Below, piece after piece: positions 1 through 11,700 of a stretch of 64,000 nucleotides of DNA (its first letter is position 1; each line of letters opens with the position of its first letter). Below the pieces are notes generated by a model. It was given only the letters and a program-made list of their open reading frames with translations, searched no databases and was not told the origin of the DNA. This stretch comes from Megascapheus bottae. Taxonomy: Eukaryota > Chordata > Mammalia > Rodentia > Geomyidae. The stretch is from contig JANJXV010000030.1 in assembly GCA_024803745.1 (NCBI GenBank), forward strand, positions 2,127,001 to 2,191,000, written 5' to 3'. Position numbers and translations under genes: made by a program.

Positions 1-246
1 GCCTGCAGGCTGTGTCATGGAGGTGGCCTTTCAGGCTTCTTGGCATCGACTAACTTGCTTCTGTGTGCAGTTTGCAACCTCAGCAGCTGCCAGCTGCTCA
101 GGCCTCTGTCCACAGATCTTTCTCCACTGCTTGGTCCCTGCAGTTCTGCATGTTCAGTACCACTGACCACTTGGTGTGTTAAACAATTTTATTTTTAAAA
201 GATGTTTTATGATGTAGAACATTAATCTGTATTTTGTTTTCTGTAG
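1..246 (+). other. LGALS8: LGALS8 intron, unique sequence
   Basis: Upstream of the exon at 247. I see no repeat or gene here, only an intron ending in a T-rich tract and tgtag. Confidence 0.7.
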
Positions 247-303
247 GATTTACAAAATACGCAAACATCAATTCTGGGACTATCAGAGATAAATACAGAA
301 AAT
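247..303 (+). CDS. LGALS8: LGALS8 exon: start of the linker
   Basis: 19 codons in phase 0, starting [15 protein letters not shown]. The acceptor is tgtag and the donor gtaagt. It corresponds to the segment just after the N-terminal lectin domain. Confidence 0.93.
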
Positions 304-3300
304 GTAAGTATTAAATCTCCTAGTACAGAGAATAAAGTCAGTGAGCAATAGCTGCTGTTACTCTCATTTCCTGCATAGGAAGTAGGATCTTTGGATTTCG
401 CTGCACTCTTCCTTGTTACGTTAAAATGAATCCTTGCTAAAACTTAAAAAATATCTTAATGATTAAGAAATGTTCTGGGGGCTGGGAGTTTGGCCTAGTG
501 GTTAAAGTGCTTGCCTAGCATGCACAAAGACCCGGGTTCGATTCCTCGGTACCACATACATTGAAAAAAGCTGGAAGTGGTGCTGAGGCTCAAGGGGTAG
601 AGCTCTAGCCTTGAGAAAGTCCAAGGACAGTGCTCAGGCCCTGAGCTCAAGCCGAGGACTGGCAAAAAAAAAAACTGGGCTGGGAATGTGGCTTACTGGT
701 AGAGTGCTTGCCTCTCCCATGAAGCCCTGGGTTTGATTCCTTAGCACCACATACATAAAAAAAAAGCCAGAAGTGGCATTGTGGCTCACGTGGCAGAGTG
801 CTAGCCTTGAGCAGAAGCAGCTCAGGGACAGTGCCCAGGCTCCGAGTTTAAACCCCAGAACTGACAAAAAAATGTTCTTAGGTGTTTCTTTTCTTCTTTT
901 TTGTCTGTCATGGGGCTTGAACTCTGGGCCTGGGTGCCATCCCTAAGCTCTTCAGCTCAAGGCTACCGCCCTACCCCTTGAGCCACAGTGCCACTTCGGG
1001 TTTTCTCATGGTTACTTGGAGATGAGTCTCAAAGTCTTTAGTGCCCCACATGAGCCACCTTGCCCAGGGGTGTTTTTCTCTTAAATTATGGTTTTAATAG
1101 GAGGCCAAGATAGAAGCAATCTTTCAAGCACGTGCTGGTGACTCAGACCTAGCTACTTGGGAGGTTGAGAGTGGGAGCATTGTGGTTTGAGGCTAACCCA
1201 GGCAGAAAGATTTGCAGTATTCCACTACAACCCATACCTGGAGGTATGGTGGTGTTTGTCTGTTTGTCTATGAGTCACACCTCTTTTTTTTTTTTTTTTT
1301 TGGTCAGTCCTGGGGCTTGAATGCAGGGCCTGGGCACTGTCCTTGGGCTTTCTCAAAGTTAGTGTTCTACCACTTGAGACAAAGTACCACTTGCTTTTTG
1401 TGGTACCAAAGAATGGAACCCAGGGCTTCGTGCATGCTAGGCAAGCACTCTACCACTAGGCCAAGTTCTTGGCCCAGTACACCTCTTTTAAACATGCTTT
1501 TTTCTTTCTCTTCTAATAGGTACAAAAGTCTGGTGTTTCACAGTTTGTAAGTGTTTTTGCCAATTATTCCATGTGGTCTGTTTGTCAGTGGTCTAGAGAG
1601 TGGGCAGATTAGCCGTAGAAGTAGCTCCATTCTTCCCCCGTATGGACTGTTTCTCTGCAGCCTAGTAATAGAGGAGATATTTCCAAAATCGTCCCCACAG
1701 CTGTCTACTCCAAGAGCAGAGACTCGACCGTGAACCACCCTGGGACTTGCACCAAAATCCTTCCTACCAACTCTTTGTCAAAGGTTTGAAGAGCCAGCAA
1801 TGTACTAAAACTAGAACTAAACCTTCAGCGATTAGTGGTGTGTAGACCCCGCCCCCTCGAGGAGCCAGAGCAGCCCCCCCCCCATGTGTGCGCGTCCCCG
1901 AGCCCCGAGCAGGGCCCACCGGGTGTGTCCTGCTGGAGTGGGGCACGTGGGGCACTGGGGCTCACTACAGCCCCTAGCCGCAGTGCTCCCCAGGGCAGCG
2001 ACAGTCCTCTGGGGAGGTCTCTTTCATGGCTGCCTGCACTGACTGTGGCTTCTTTACAGAGCCTGCCCTTCAAAGCGAGGCTTAACTCCCCCATGGGCTT
2101 TGGACGGACCGTGGTCGTTAAAGGAGAAGTAAATACAAATGCGAAAGGGTGAGTCCATTACCCAGGAGAGGTCCGGCCATGGGGAGGGCCTGCTCACGGG
2201 CTTCCGTGGACGTGGAGCTGGGTCTGGCCCCTGTGTGAAAGGGGCCTTGCAGGCTGTTGTCGCTTGAGGAGGGGCTGGGTTGATTCTGCCCGTGGCGTCC
2301 CCGTGAATGCCCTCAGCTAGACCCTCCCTATGTGGTCACACCTGAGCACCGGTGACTCGCTGCGTTTCCCTTCTGCTTGACTAATTATTTCTTTCCCTTC
2401 TCTTGGAAGCTTTAATATTGATCTAGTGGCAGGAAAATCAAAGGATATCGCTCTCCACTTGAACCCGCGCCTGAACATGAAAGCATTTGTCAGGAATTCC
2501 TTTCTTCAGGGAGCCTGGGGTGAAGAGGAGAGAAACATCACCTGCTTCCCATTTAGTCCTGGGATGTACTTTGAGGTAAGGTGGTTTGAACATGGGGTGG
2601 TGTGCGCCGTGGACCGCCTTCCATTTCTGTGGAGAAGAGTTTGGCTGCAGGGTGTCGCCTCGTGGCACTGGAGGCTTTGGCAGGAAGCTGGTCTCAGACT
2701 GGAGTGGGTCGGGGTGCAGTGCAGGAAGCCCTCTTCCAGGGGTTGGTCCTGCTCATGTTCAAAGGCCAGTGTGTTAGACCTAAGAACTGACGGAGCCTGG
2801 ACTGTGGGCCCTGCACCCATTTCTAGAGAGTGCTCTCCTGGGATGAGCCAGTTGAGTGACTCCCTCCCCACCCCTCATGGCCGCTGCTCCTGTCAGGAGT
2901 GATGTCTCCGCATGCTTCTGAAGCCTGCGCCATGGAGGGGCTTCAGCTGGCTATATGGTGCACCAGAATGCTCTGGGAAGTAGGCTGAGCAGGGTGCAGT
3001 CAGGACGTCCCCAAAGGACATGCCATGGGAACTCCCATGTGCCCCCCCCCCCCCAGCCAGCTGCCCTCCTTCCTATTCCCAGGGGAAGCAGGGCGACACG
3101 GGTCTAAGAGGCCTGAATGGAATGGCAGAGCCCAGCCGGTGTCCCCTTCCCTCGCAGATGATCGTGTACTGCGATGCCAAGGAGTTCAAGGTGGCAGTGA
3201 ACGGGGTGCACAGCGTGGAGTTCCGGCACAGGCTTCAGGACCTGGGCAGCGTCGACATGCTCGAGGTGGACGGCGATGTCCACCTGCTGGAGGTGCGGAG

Positions 3301-3307
3301 TTGGTAG
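247..3307 (+). CDS. LGALS8: Galectin-8 (LGALS8), 3' part of the coding region, six exons
   Basis: Tandem-repeat galectin that binds beta-galactosides. It acts outside the cell in adhesion and integrin signalling, and in the cytosol as a sensor of damaged vesicles that recruits autophagy receptors. Coding exons seen: 247-303, 1520-1546, 1661-1783, 2060-2148, 2410-2575 and 3158-3307; all have AG/GT borders and the phases join (612 nt, 203 codons plus stop). They encode the end of the N-terminal domain and linker, then the whole C-terminal carbohydrate-recognition domain. The sugar-binding signature is visible as HLNPRLN, VRN and WGEEERN, and the protein ends HLLEVRSW. The N-terminal domain lies upstream of the window. 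Exon 1661-1783 is the cassette of the long-linker isoform. The next gene, HEATR1, converges on it. Confidence 0.96.
478..672 (+). repeat. ID-dimer SINE
   Basis: Full-length tRNA-related SINE. A-box-like tggcctagtgg and B-box-like gggttcgattcc sit in the left monomer; the right monomer is 'ctgaggctcaag...ctcaagcc' and the tail is A-rich. A second copy follows directly. Confidence 0.88.
673..870 (+). repeat. ID-dimer SINE, second tandem copy
   Basis: Same layout as the copy just before it but more diverged; ends in A7. Confidence 0.85.
890..1072 (-). repeat. B1/ID chimeric SINE, antisense, truncated
   Basis: Reads as the reverse complement of the chimera: T-run, 'ggggcttgaactctgggcctggg', then 'ctcttcagctcaaggctac'. 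The B1-like end is partly lost. Confidence 0.75.
1125..1212 (+). repeat. B1-like SINE fragment
   Basis: Matches the left half of the chimera ('gtgctggtgactcagacctagctacttgggaggttgaga'); diverged. Confidence 0.6.
1281..1476 (-). repeat. ID-dimer SINE, antisense
   Basis: T17 run followed by 'cagtcctggggcttga' through 'taggccaagttcttggccc'. It lies just upstream of the LGALS8 micro-exon. Confidence 0.85.
1520..1546 (+). CDS. LGALS8: LGALS8 linker micro-exon (9 codons)
   Basis: A 27-bp exon encoding VQKSGVSQF between acceptor aatag and donor gtaagt, in phase 0. It matches in length and position the short linker exon of galectin-8. It lies about 40 bp after an antisense SINE. Confidence 0.9.
1661..1783 (+). 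CDS. LGALS8: LGALS8 alternative linker cassette (long isoform)
   Basis: 41 in-frame codons between ctgcag and donor gtttga, starting PSNRGDISK and ending TNSLSK. It corresponds to the 42-codon insert that distinguishes long-linker galectin-8L in human. Being a multiple of three, it can be skipped without changing frame. Two differences stand out against the human insert as I remember it: one glycine fewer gives an RGD tripeptide, and the human IAPRT thrombin site reads IVPTA here, without arginine. Inclusion in mRNA cannot be judged from DNA; the donor is weaker than its neighbours. Confidence 0.82.
2060..2148 (+). CDS. LGALS8: LGALS8 exon: first strands of the C-terminal lectin domain
   Basis: Starts [17 protein letters not shown] and continues [12 protein letters not shown]. 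Acceptor tttacag, donor gtgagt. It ends on two bases (GG) of a split glycine codon that the next exon completes. Confidence 0.94.
2410..2575 (+). CDS. LGALS8: LGALS8 exon: sugar-binding core of the C-terminal domain
   Basis: A 166-bp exon carrying the galectin signature: HLNPRLN, VRNSF and WGEEERN, the residues that line the beta-galactoside groove. It ends PGMYFE with donor gtaagg. All key residues are present, so the domain should be active. Confidence 0.96.
3158..3307 (+). CDS. LGALS8: LGALS8 last coding exon
   Basis: Starts [19 protein letters not shown] after acceptor tcgcag and ends HLLEVRSW with stop TAG at 3305-3307. These are the last strands of the C-terminal lectin domain. Confidence 0.96.
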   Translation: MIVYCDAKEFKVAVNGVHSVEFRHRLQDLGSVDMLEVDGDVHLLEVRSW

Positions 3308-4262
3308 TCGCCGCCAGCCCTAATACACTTGGCCTCTGTGACACTGTCCACCTGCATCTCCGTTGCGACCTGTTTGTTGTTGAGCTCTGGGAGCGTCAGG
3401 TCCTCCTGCTGCCCCCTGCTGTCCCCGTGCCGGCCAGCCAGTGTGCTTCCCTTGGCGCTCAGAAGCAAACTGGGTGACCGAGGCTCTGCTCCGGTCAAAG
3501 CCACATGCAACAAGCAGCCAAGCCCTGCTCTGCGGCAGTGCTCTGCAACTGGCAGCGTCTGTGCTGGTGCTGGGACACCAGTGGTGGAGCTGGGCCCTCT
3601 TTCCTTGGGCAGGCGCATGGGCACTCACTGTATCCTTCCAGTTTAGGCAGGTGAGGTTAAGGGCCGATGGATGAAACGTTACCCTACACACCACCCGTTC
3701 CCTGCCTGCCTCACCAGATCCTGTGGCCAGGGATCCCATACCAGCTTTCACTGGCAGTCTTTAGCATTTAGCGGTGTAACTTCTCTCTATAAGCTTTACC
3801 AAATAATGAATAGTGCAACATCAGAACATAGCAAAAGAAGGCAAAAAACTCCCGCCCCAACAAGGGAACCCCAAACAGACCCTGTGGTTATGGCAGCCAA
3901 TATGGGGTGTATACGTCGCTGCTAGTTTGGGGCACAGGCCAGATGAACGCAGTGTGTAGAAGCTGTGGGGAACCCTGCAGTCCCACAGACAGGGTGGACA
4001 CCTAGGGCAGGTGCCGCTTTGTGCAGCCGGGTGGCGGAGGCAATGTCTTGCTCTCATGCAAACTGGCGCTTGCTCTGTTCACATGATTACGATCAGGCCT
4101 GTATCGGCAAGTGTAACAGTTGCATTTCTCTAATTTTTCTATTATTTGAAGGGACCTGGCAGACCTCCTACACAGAATCTTTACAGGTCACATCCTGTTA
4201 TAGGAGATTTCAGAGGTTTGGATGTGGGGCAGAACAGTCTAAATAAACCAGTAGTTGTTTGA
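3308..4262 (+). other. LGALS8: LGALS8 3' untranslated region (approximate end)
   Basis: Non-coding sequence after the stop. The first good polyadenylation signal is AATAAA at 4242-4247, followed by a GT-rich stretch (agtagttgtttgatt), which suggests cleavage near 4262. Longer forms are possible. Confidence 0.55.
4242..4247 (+). promoter_or_regulatory. LGALS8: Candidate LGALS8 polyadenylation signal AATAAA
   Basis: Canonical hexamer 935 bp after the stop with a GT-rich downstream element. ATTAAA also occurs about 100 bp further on. Confidence 0.5.
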
Positions 4263-4651
4263 TTCATCAAGCTACTGAACCAAATTCTGCTGGGGTTTAG
4301 GAATATTTTCATAACAGATTTGGATATTATTTGCACCCATACATTAAAAAATACTATAATCAATCCTACTTTTCAAAATTCCTTTGTTAAAAATGCTGTC
4401 ATTTAACTTTCTGCATGCTGACTTATTATGATGTTGTGCCAACCTCAAGATCCAGGGGTGGTGAGAATGGGAAGTTTGTAGGAGCACAGAGCCTCGTCAG
4501 AAAAACATCAGGGCAAACTGGGATGCTGGAGAGCAAAGGCGCCTCCTCAGGGCAGTACACACGTGCCCTCACGGCTCCCTGCCCGGCTGAGGTTCTTTCA
4601 TCTGCTGCTTGTGGAGCAAGTGTAATTGCTTAAGAATAAGCACAAAGGGAA

Positions 4652-5245
4652 AGAGCTGGGCACCGTGGCTCATGTCCGTAACTCAGGGATAGTCCCCGGA
4701 CCCCAAGATCGGGCCCCACGCAAAGATTCCAGTTCCTACTGAGGAACTGCACTGAGACATTGTTAGAGAGGAGGAGTTTCTAGGAAGCACTAAGATGTGG
4801 AGGGATTCCACAGGAAGTTTCTGCTCAGACGACTTTCAACTCCATGCTGACACTAGAGGGGCAATTTTTCCATGTTTCTTTCAAGTTCAGCCTTCACTTT
4901 GTAGCATAGTACTCAAGGTAAGAGAGCTTGAAAGTTGAACATGAGCTGGGCAAGGTGGCTCCCTCCTAGCTACTCAGGAGGTTAAGATCTGAGGATCACG
5001 GTTCAGAGCCCAGGCACTAAAGACCATGAGACTCAGGGACAGTGCCCAGGCCCAGAGGCCAAGCCCCACCAGTGACTAAACATGCTTAGCATGCACAAAG
5101 AGCTGGTTTCGATTCCTTGGTACCCCACATACACAGAAAAAAAGCCAGAAGTAGTGTGGTCCAAATGGTAGAGCTCTAGCCTTGAGAAAGCGCAAGGACA
5201 GTGCTCAGGCCCCGAGTTCAAGCCTTAGGACTGACAAAACCAAAC
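4652..5245 (+). repeat. SINE cluster in the LGALS8-HEATR1 gap
   Basis: Three damaged copies in a row: a B1-like piece (4652-4725), a rearranged chimera (4941-5078) and an ID-dimer lacking its 5' end (5079-5245). About 200 bp between the first two is unassigned. Confidence 0.7.
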
Positions 5246-5537
5246 CAAAAAACCCCAAACCAACAACCACAAAAAAACCTCAACATGATACAGATTCCTC
5301 CCCACACCTTCCCCAACCACCACGTGACTTGGCCAGGGGCAGCTTTCACAGGAAGCTGGTTGGTTTCAGGATGTCCTTCCCCAGAAAAATGAGAGACTGG
5401 TCTTAGAACTTCCCCCCTTTGGGCCACCTAAAAGGTCACCCCTTCCCCCCAACAGGCCCAGCACAACCCAGGACCCCTCCAGGACCTGCCGGATTCACAC
5501 CACTCAAGAGACCACACAAATGGCAGGCTGGCTTATA
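5246..5537. other. Gap between the LGALS8 and HEATR1 ends
   Basis: A-rich then C-rich unique sequence between the SINE cluster and the HEATR1 cleavage region. No gene seen. Confidence 0.6.
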
Positions 5538-5695
5538 AAAAGATGGCGAGTCTTTTTTACTCTTTACCAACTGTACAAAAGGCAGTCCATCCCAGGCGGG
5601 CGTCCTGTCCGGAAGTCGTGAGGTATCTGCAGGTGAGAGTGCCAAAAGTCACATGGCACTGGCACCCAGGAACGAGCAGGCTTTGAAGGCAGGGC
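5538..5695 (-). other. HEATR1: HEATR1 3' untranslated region
   Basis: Short 3' UTR on the minus strand. The only signal-like hexamer is AGTAAA (5561-5556), a common variant, with a GT-rich stretch about 35 bp beyond. The end position is approximate. Confidence 0.55.
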
Positions 5696-5784
5696 TCAGA
5701 AGTAGCTCTGCAGGGGCTCCCCCAGCGTGGCCTCCAGCTGCTGAATGGTCTTCTGACACTGGCGCTCCACTTCTTCACATTCGT
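5696..5784 (-). CDS. HEATR1: HEATR1 exon 45, last coding exon (residues 2114-2142)
   Basis: Begins [18 protein letters not shown], ends GEPLQSYF with stop TGA at 5698-5696; acceptor ttctag. Confidence 0.96.
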
Positions 5785-8700
5785 CTAGAAAGGAAAAGGG
5801 AAGTGAGCTGCCAGCCACCCCGCCCGGGGACACCACCGTCTTCACTGCCTGCACAGACACGACCCCAGGAGCCAGGGCACAGCAGACTGAGACAAGGGTC
5901 CCTGGCCGCCATCCCCCTTAGGAAAGGCTGGGTGTGTGCAGAGTCCCCTCCAGCATGGCACCACCCTGGCCGCTTCAGCCACTGACAGGTCGCGATGGGC
6001 TCACGAGTACTGCTATCAAATTGGAGCTGTGGCTCAAGTGGTGGGGCTAGCCTCGGGCTAAAAGCAGCTCAAGGGCTTGAGCTCAAGGGTCTTGAGTTCA
6101 AGCCCCAGGACTGGCCACAAAACAAAACAGAAGCACAGACTGTCATTTACCCACAGGAGGGGTGGCACGAGGATGCCACTCCCATGCGAAGCCCAACACC
6201 GAGGGTGCTGTGCCCCGACTGCATCCTGTGATGTTGCACACTCCAGGGGAGAGACGGGCCGGGACAGAGTCCTCGTGCACTCAACAGCACGCTGCTATAG
6301 CCCGTGCGCACCCAAACCCAAGCGCGCACGGTGCGCAGACAGCGACGGCTGTGAGAGGGCCCTGCTGCTCCCTGCCTGCCAGGTGAGCCTGGGCATGAGG
6401 CCCCAAGCTGCAGTCTCACCGCACGCGCACGCACGCAAGCACACACAACTTACACCCACTGTTAACAGGCTAGGAATTAATTACCTTCCATCAATTCTGC
6501 CAGGAAAGGAATGGATTCTGGTAGCAGGACAATGTAATTCTCCTTCAGCTTTTCTGCCAGTGCCAACACAGTAAGCAAGGCTGCAAACCTCACCTGGAGG
6601 AATAAGAGAGGGTGCTTTTACCTCCGAGCGCTAAGTTTCCTGCCTAGGGCCTAAAGTGGCTGCACACAAGCTCCTTTCCTGCTAGATGTCATTTCCTGCA
6701 GTTGTTTCTCCTTGCGATTCCACCACAGAACACCAGCTTACCCATTTGTGACCATCTGGAATGGGCTTAACATTAAAAAAAAAAATTTCTCCCAAACTGC
6801 ACATCCACCCCTGAAGCTTATTTCATGGCATTTTCCTTTACAAATGAAACAATGAGGTCAGGTGTTGGTGGCTCACATCTGTAATCCTAGTTATCCAGGA
6901 GACTGAGATCTGAGGATTGCTGTTCAAAGCCAGTCCAGGGAGAAAAGTCCCCATAAGACCATCAACCACTCAAAAACTGCAATTTATGTATGAGAGAGGC
7001 ACCAGGGTTTCAGATTTGAGAGAGCATCAGATCAGTGTCACAGTTTCTACTTGCTAACCAATGTTACAAACTCGAGTGAGTCCTGTAACTCAAGTATTTT
7101 GGTCTGTTTTAGCACCTTGTGCCTACTGCATACAAAGAGCCCCGCACCCTCCCCGCAACTCAGGGCACAGTGGCATTCAAGGGACACCAGACCCAAGCAA
7201 TGAATGCATGCGTTACCGAAGGCTCAAGGGATCTAGAAAGTAACACTTCTATCTCACTTTTAGGAGTGCTATTGTTTATAAATTAACCAGGAAGGAAAAA
7301 GAAGAAACGCCGTGGTTGAGATTCTGTGAGACCCGTGGACAGACCTCTCATACAGTCGCCAGAGGTGGCGACCTTCCCTGCTAGTGGCCTGGGGCCGCCT
7401 GAGGGCCCCTCGCTGTGGGCTGGCCTCACCTTAGGTGAGGAGTCTCGAGTCTTCAGCAGAATCTGATAGTTCAGGGGTTTCCACAGAGAGTCGTCAGCCA
7501 TGGCCACGGAGAACTGTGCAATGCAGGGTATCAGGTGCGTGGTCACCCGCTCCTGGAACTGCTCCTCTCCGCCCAGCCTGTTTTCCAGCTGTGAAGAGTG
7601 ACCCAAGGACTCTGAGAACAGGCTCAACTGTGTCCTTCTGTTAGAAAACATTGAGGCCAGGCAGTGGTAGCCCATGCCTGTAATCCTAGCTACTCGGATA
7701 GGTGAGATCTGAGGACTGAGGTTCAAAGCCAGCCCAGGCAGGAAAGCCCATGAAACTCTTATCTCCAATTAACCATCAGAAGACCACAAGTGACACCGTG
7801 GCTCAAGAGGTGGAGTGCCAGAGTGTCCACCTTGAGTGAAAGAGCTCAACAAAACCATACCCAATGCATAAATAGTATTCTACTGTCGGTCAGGGCAGCA
7901 GGCTCAGAAATCAGGCCCTTGTAGGACTAGAACTCAGTGTCAGTTCTCCAGAAGGTTCTGGCGCAGCCACACCCTGAGACGTGGGTGGCGAGGCCGATAG
8001 GTTAACATCTTAAATTGGTAATTTGAACAGAAGACCTTACGTTTTCTTTTTGAAAAATTCAAAAGGTAAACCGTGGGCTCCAGTCAGGTCTACGACAAAT
8101 CCATTTTAAGAGAAAATGTCAGGGAAGAGCCCTTCGTCCTTAACATTAAGCAGACCTCGTCTCTGAAGAAAAGCCTGCCTGGCGATGGGGGCGGGGGCGG
8201 GGGGGGGGGCGGGCTCACCTGGTCCACCAGAGGCATCATCAAGGCTTCGGCGCGCTCCTTGCTGAGGAAGTGCTGGGTGTCGTAGAGGAAGATCTTATGC
8301 AGACAGTCCAAGATGAACTGCAGCAGCAGGCAGCACTTCTCGGGATCATGTTCCGAGTCAAAAAACGCCTCATCTGTCCAGGGGAAGAGGGAAAAGCACC
8401 CAAACCCAGTCACCATCTAACGGCAACGGCTAATGTGAAACCCTACTGAGATTCGGAAACGATCCAGAAATCCTAAGATGAAAGCAGATCACAAAATCAC
8501 AGGGGAGCGGTGTCCTCGGGGCCGCTGTGGTCCTGATGCTCAGTCTAGCACGTCAAGTTACCTCCTCTGGCCCTGCTCACCAGCACAGCACAGACCCACC
8601 TTCCTTTTTCTTCCAGTGCTGGGGACTGAACCCCTGGCCTTGTATGCTCGACAGAACAACGCTATACCTCAGCCCTAGCTTAAGCGTGTTAAGTTACTTC

Positions 8701-11700
8701 CTAGGGTAAGTCCAACTCCCACTTATTCTTTCTACGGAGTCAGAAGGTTCCTGCTTCCTTTCCATCAAGCTAAAACACAGCTCCAGGTCTGACAGTAAAG
8801 CGGAGAATTCTCCTTAGCAGAGACTTTAGCATCTGTTTCAGAGTCCTGTCCGGGCGTCCGCGTGCGCTGTCAGATGCCGGCGAGGGCACGGCTGATGGCG
8901 GGGCCTTCCTACCTGTTTTGGAGATGTTCACCTGGTTCAGGGTGTCTGCAAAGGGCTTGACTAAGTGCCCTGCAAACAGAGTGAACAGGCCTTTCAGCTT
9001 GTCGGCAACGCGGTCAGCCAGGTTGAAGAAGGTCAGCAGCCTGTCCCTCGGGGCGTTTTCTGTTTTGGCCCAGTCGAACAGCTAAAATCACAAGCCCAGC
9101 TCAGTGTCCCCTCTCAGGCCATCATCACAACCCCCCTCGGCCTCCCGCAGGCGGCACCGAGGGAGAAGGCTCACCTTGAAGAAGAGGGGTCTGAACGTGG
9201 CCTCCGAGAGCTTCACCACCATGGCCACGAGGCAGGCGATGATGTGGCCCTCCGCCTCCCCCACTTCCTGCAGGTCGTTCTGCAAATGCAGGGACACGGG
9301 TGAGCCAGGGCAGAGGCGGGCAGAGCAGAGCAGGGGCCTGTGGTCAGGTCCTGCCCTGGCCCCCAACCTGGGAGCCCGGAGGACCAGCTCACCTCCGAGT
9401 GCTGCGCCCGGAAGTCCAGCGCCTCCAGGAAGAAGGCGGTCAGCTGAGACTGGTGGGACAGGAGCTCTTCCTTCTTCATCACCCCGACGTGCTCTTGCAA
9501 GATGCTCATGAACGGGCCCATGCGATCCTGCCACACACGGGAGACACAGCTTCACAATGCACGCCCCTCGGGCGGCCCCACGGAGGCGGGCGGCACGGGA
9601 GCTCACCTTCCAGGTCCTCCTTATCTCCTTGTAGGTTTTGTTAATGGCTGGCAGGAGAACGCGGGGTGCGAGTCTGGTGGCCAGGGTCTTTTTAAGAGAC
9701 GTGAGACGAATGCTAGCCTGGGAGGCAGAGCCCATTTCACGAGTGACTTTCTCCAGGTGAATCACCTAGGGGACAGAAGGACGGGAGGAGGGGTCACGGG
9801 TCCACGACAGCACACTCCTGGAAAGGCTTGGTGGTCGGGGGAGCCACCCCCAGTGCGCTGCAGCACACAGCCAAGCGAGGGCACCCCAGCCACACACAGG
9901 ACTCCTTCTAAAGCCATCTCTGAATAGCTATAGATAAAACTGGGCAAAGCTGGCATGGAGGCACGCGTGTGCAATCCCAGCTACACGGAGGCAAGAAGGT
10001 GTTGAGTTCCAGACCAGCCGGGGCAAAGCTGGCAAGAACCTATTTCAAAAAACAAAACATAAACAAAAGGGCTGGGGGCGCAGCTCAGATAGCAGAGCAT
10101 CAGAGATGCCAGCGATGCCAGCTGCCCACAGTGCGTGGACCAGCCTCCCAGCTGCAGCGCCAGAATTCCAGCACACAGGAGCCTGAGGATGCAGGAATCC
10201 TTCACACTCCCATTTCCACACTAACAGGTGGCCCTGCCTGCCCCTGGGCACAGTGGAAGAGAAGAGCTGCAGTGAGAAGCGACTCCGCCGGTTGCAAGTG
10301 GAAGCGGAAGCAGGCGCAAGCCAAGGCAAGGGCCAGATGGGCAGTCCTTGGCACCTGCTGCCATCCGGGTGGCACGGCGGGGTTGCCAACGCTTACCTGG
10401 CAGAGAATCCCTTCCAGGTAGGGGCTGACGAAGTGCGGGAGAGTCTCCACCACCTTGTGCAGGGCGGCCAGCGCACTGAGCAGGCAGACCTCGCTGTGGA
10501 CCAGCTGGCTGGTGCTCTTCACGGCTGCCAGCAGCGACGGCATCAGGCTAGCAAGAAAGAGCCCGCCTTAGAGGGACTTCAAAGCCACGGTGGCTGGCGC
10601 GGCTCCAGCGCCCCGCGTCCGGGCCCTACCTGGGAAGCTGCGGGATGGCCAGTGCCTCCAGCGTGGCCGCGACCTCTGCGATGCACAGCAGCGCGCTTCC
10701 CAGCACGTTCTTCTCCTCCTCCTGCTCCGGGGCAATCAGCGCCACCGCAGTCGTGAGCACCGGCACAAAATGCTCCTGGTTCTCTGCACCGAAGTTCTTG
10801 CATAACAGCTTCAGGGTGTACAGGGCTGTCTGCCTGTTGATTGCTTGCTCTTCTTCAGCCTCCTTCCTGTGCTGCACCATGGCCAGAAGGACTGGAACCA
10901 GCTTGAGGAAGCGGTGAACCTGCAGAGGACCCAGTCAGCCAGTCCATTTCCCACGCGCTCCGTGTGAGACAAGCAGGGCACAAGTCAGCCTGAGGGGCCT
11001 GAGGCATGGCACTACACGCAGAGGCGCTTGCCTCCCTGTTGTCCTGTCCCCCATCAGCTGTGTTCCGGCAGGAACGGCCCAAGTGATGGCCACAGCTAAG
11101 GACTGTACTGGGCCGAAGTCCAGCCTGGAACTTCCACAACACAGCTCTACTACATTCAGAGAACAACCCACTGCGCTGGGAGCCTGCAGACACTTGGGGA
11201 GTCGAATGCAGCTTGTCAAGGAAGAGCGGGAGGTAAGAGGATCTTTACTCACGGTTCTCCTCTGCCAGGATGCACTGTGCTGCAGTTTGTTGTTTAAAAG
11301 ATCCAGGGCCTTTCGGCGGACAGAGGGCAGAGGGTTGGCTACCAGCCCTTTAAGCACAGTAATGAACGTCTCTGTGGGTAGCAAGGCATTGACCTGTAGG
11401 GTTCCACATTTAACAAGAAAAGGAGAAAAAGAGGTCAATTCCAATTAGGACACATTATTATTATTACTACTACTACTGTTATTATTATTGCCAGTCCTGG
11501 CTTGAACTCTGTAAGCCAGGGCCTGAGCTCTGTCCTTGGGCTTTCTCAAGGCTACAGCTCTACCACTTGAGCCACAGCTCCCCTCCAGCTTTTTCTATGT
11601 ATGTGGTGCTGAGGAATGGAACCTGGCTGGGTCTTTGGGCATGCTGGGCAGGCACTCCACCACTAGGCCAAACGCCCGGCCCACACGATTACTTTTGTGA

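Noticed and set aside
5033..5221. Many short frames starting [13 protein letters not shown] or containing [17 protein letters not shown] across the window
   Set aside because: They are antisense translations of the ID-dimer SINE and recur at every copy.
9088..9765. A 225-codon minus-strand frame in the HEATR1 3' region
   Set aside because: It starts in true exon 38 but reads through introns. Splice sites and homology give separate exons 38, 39 and 40.
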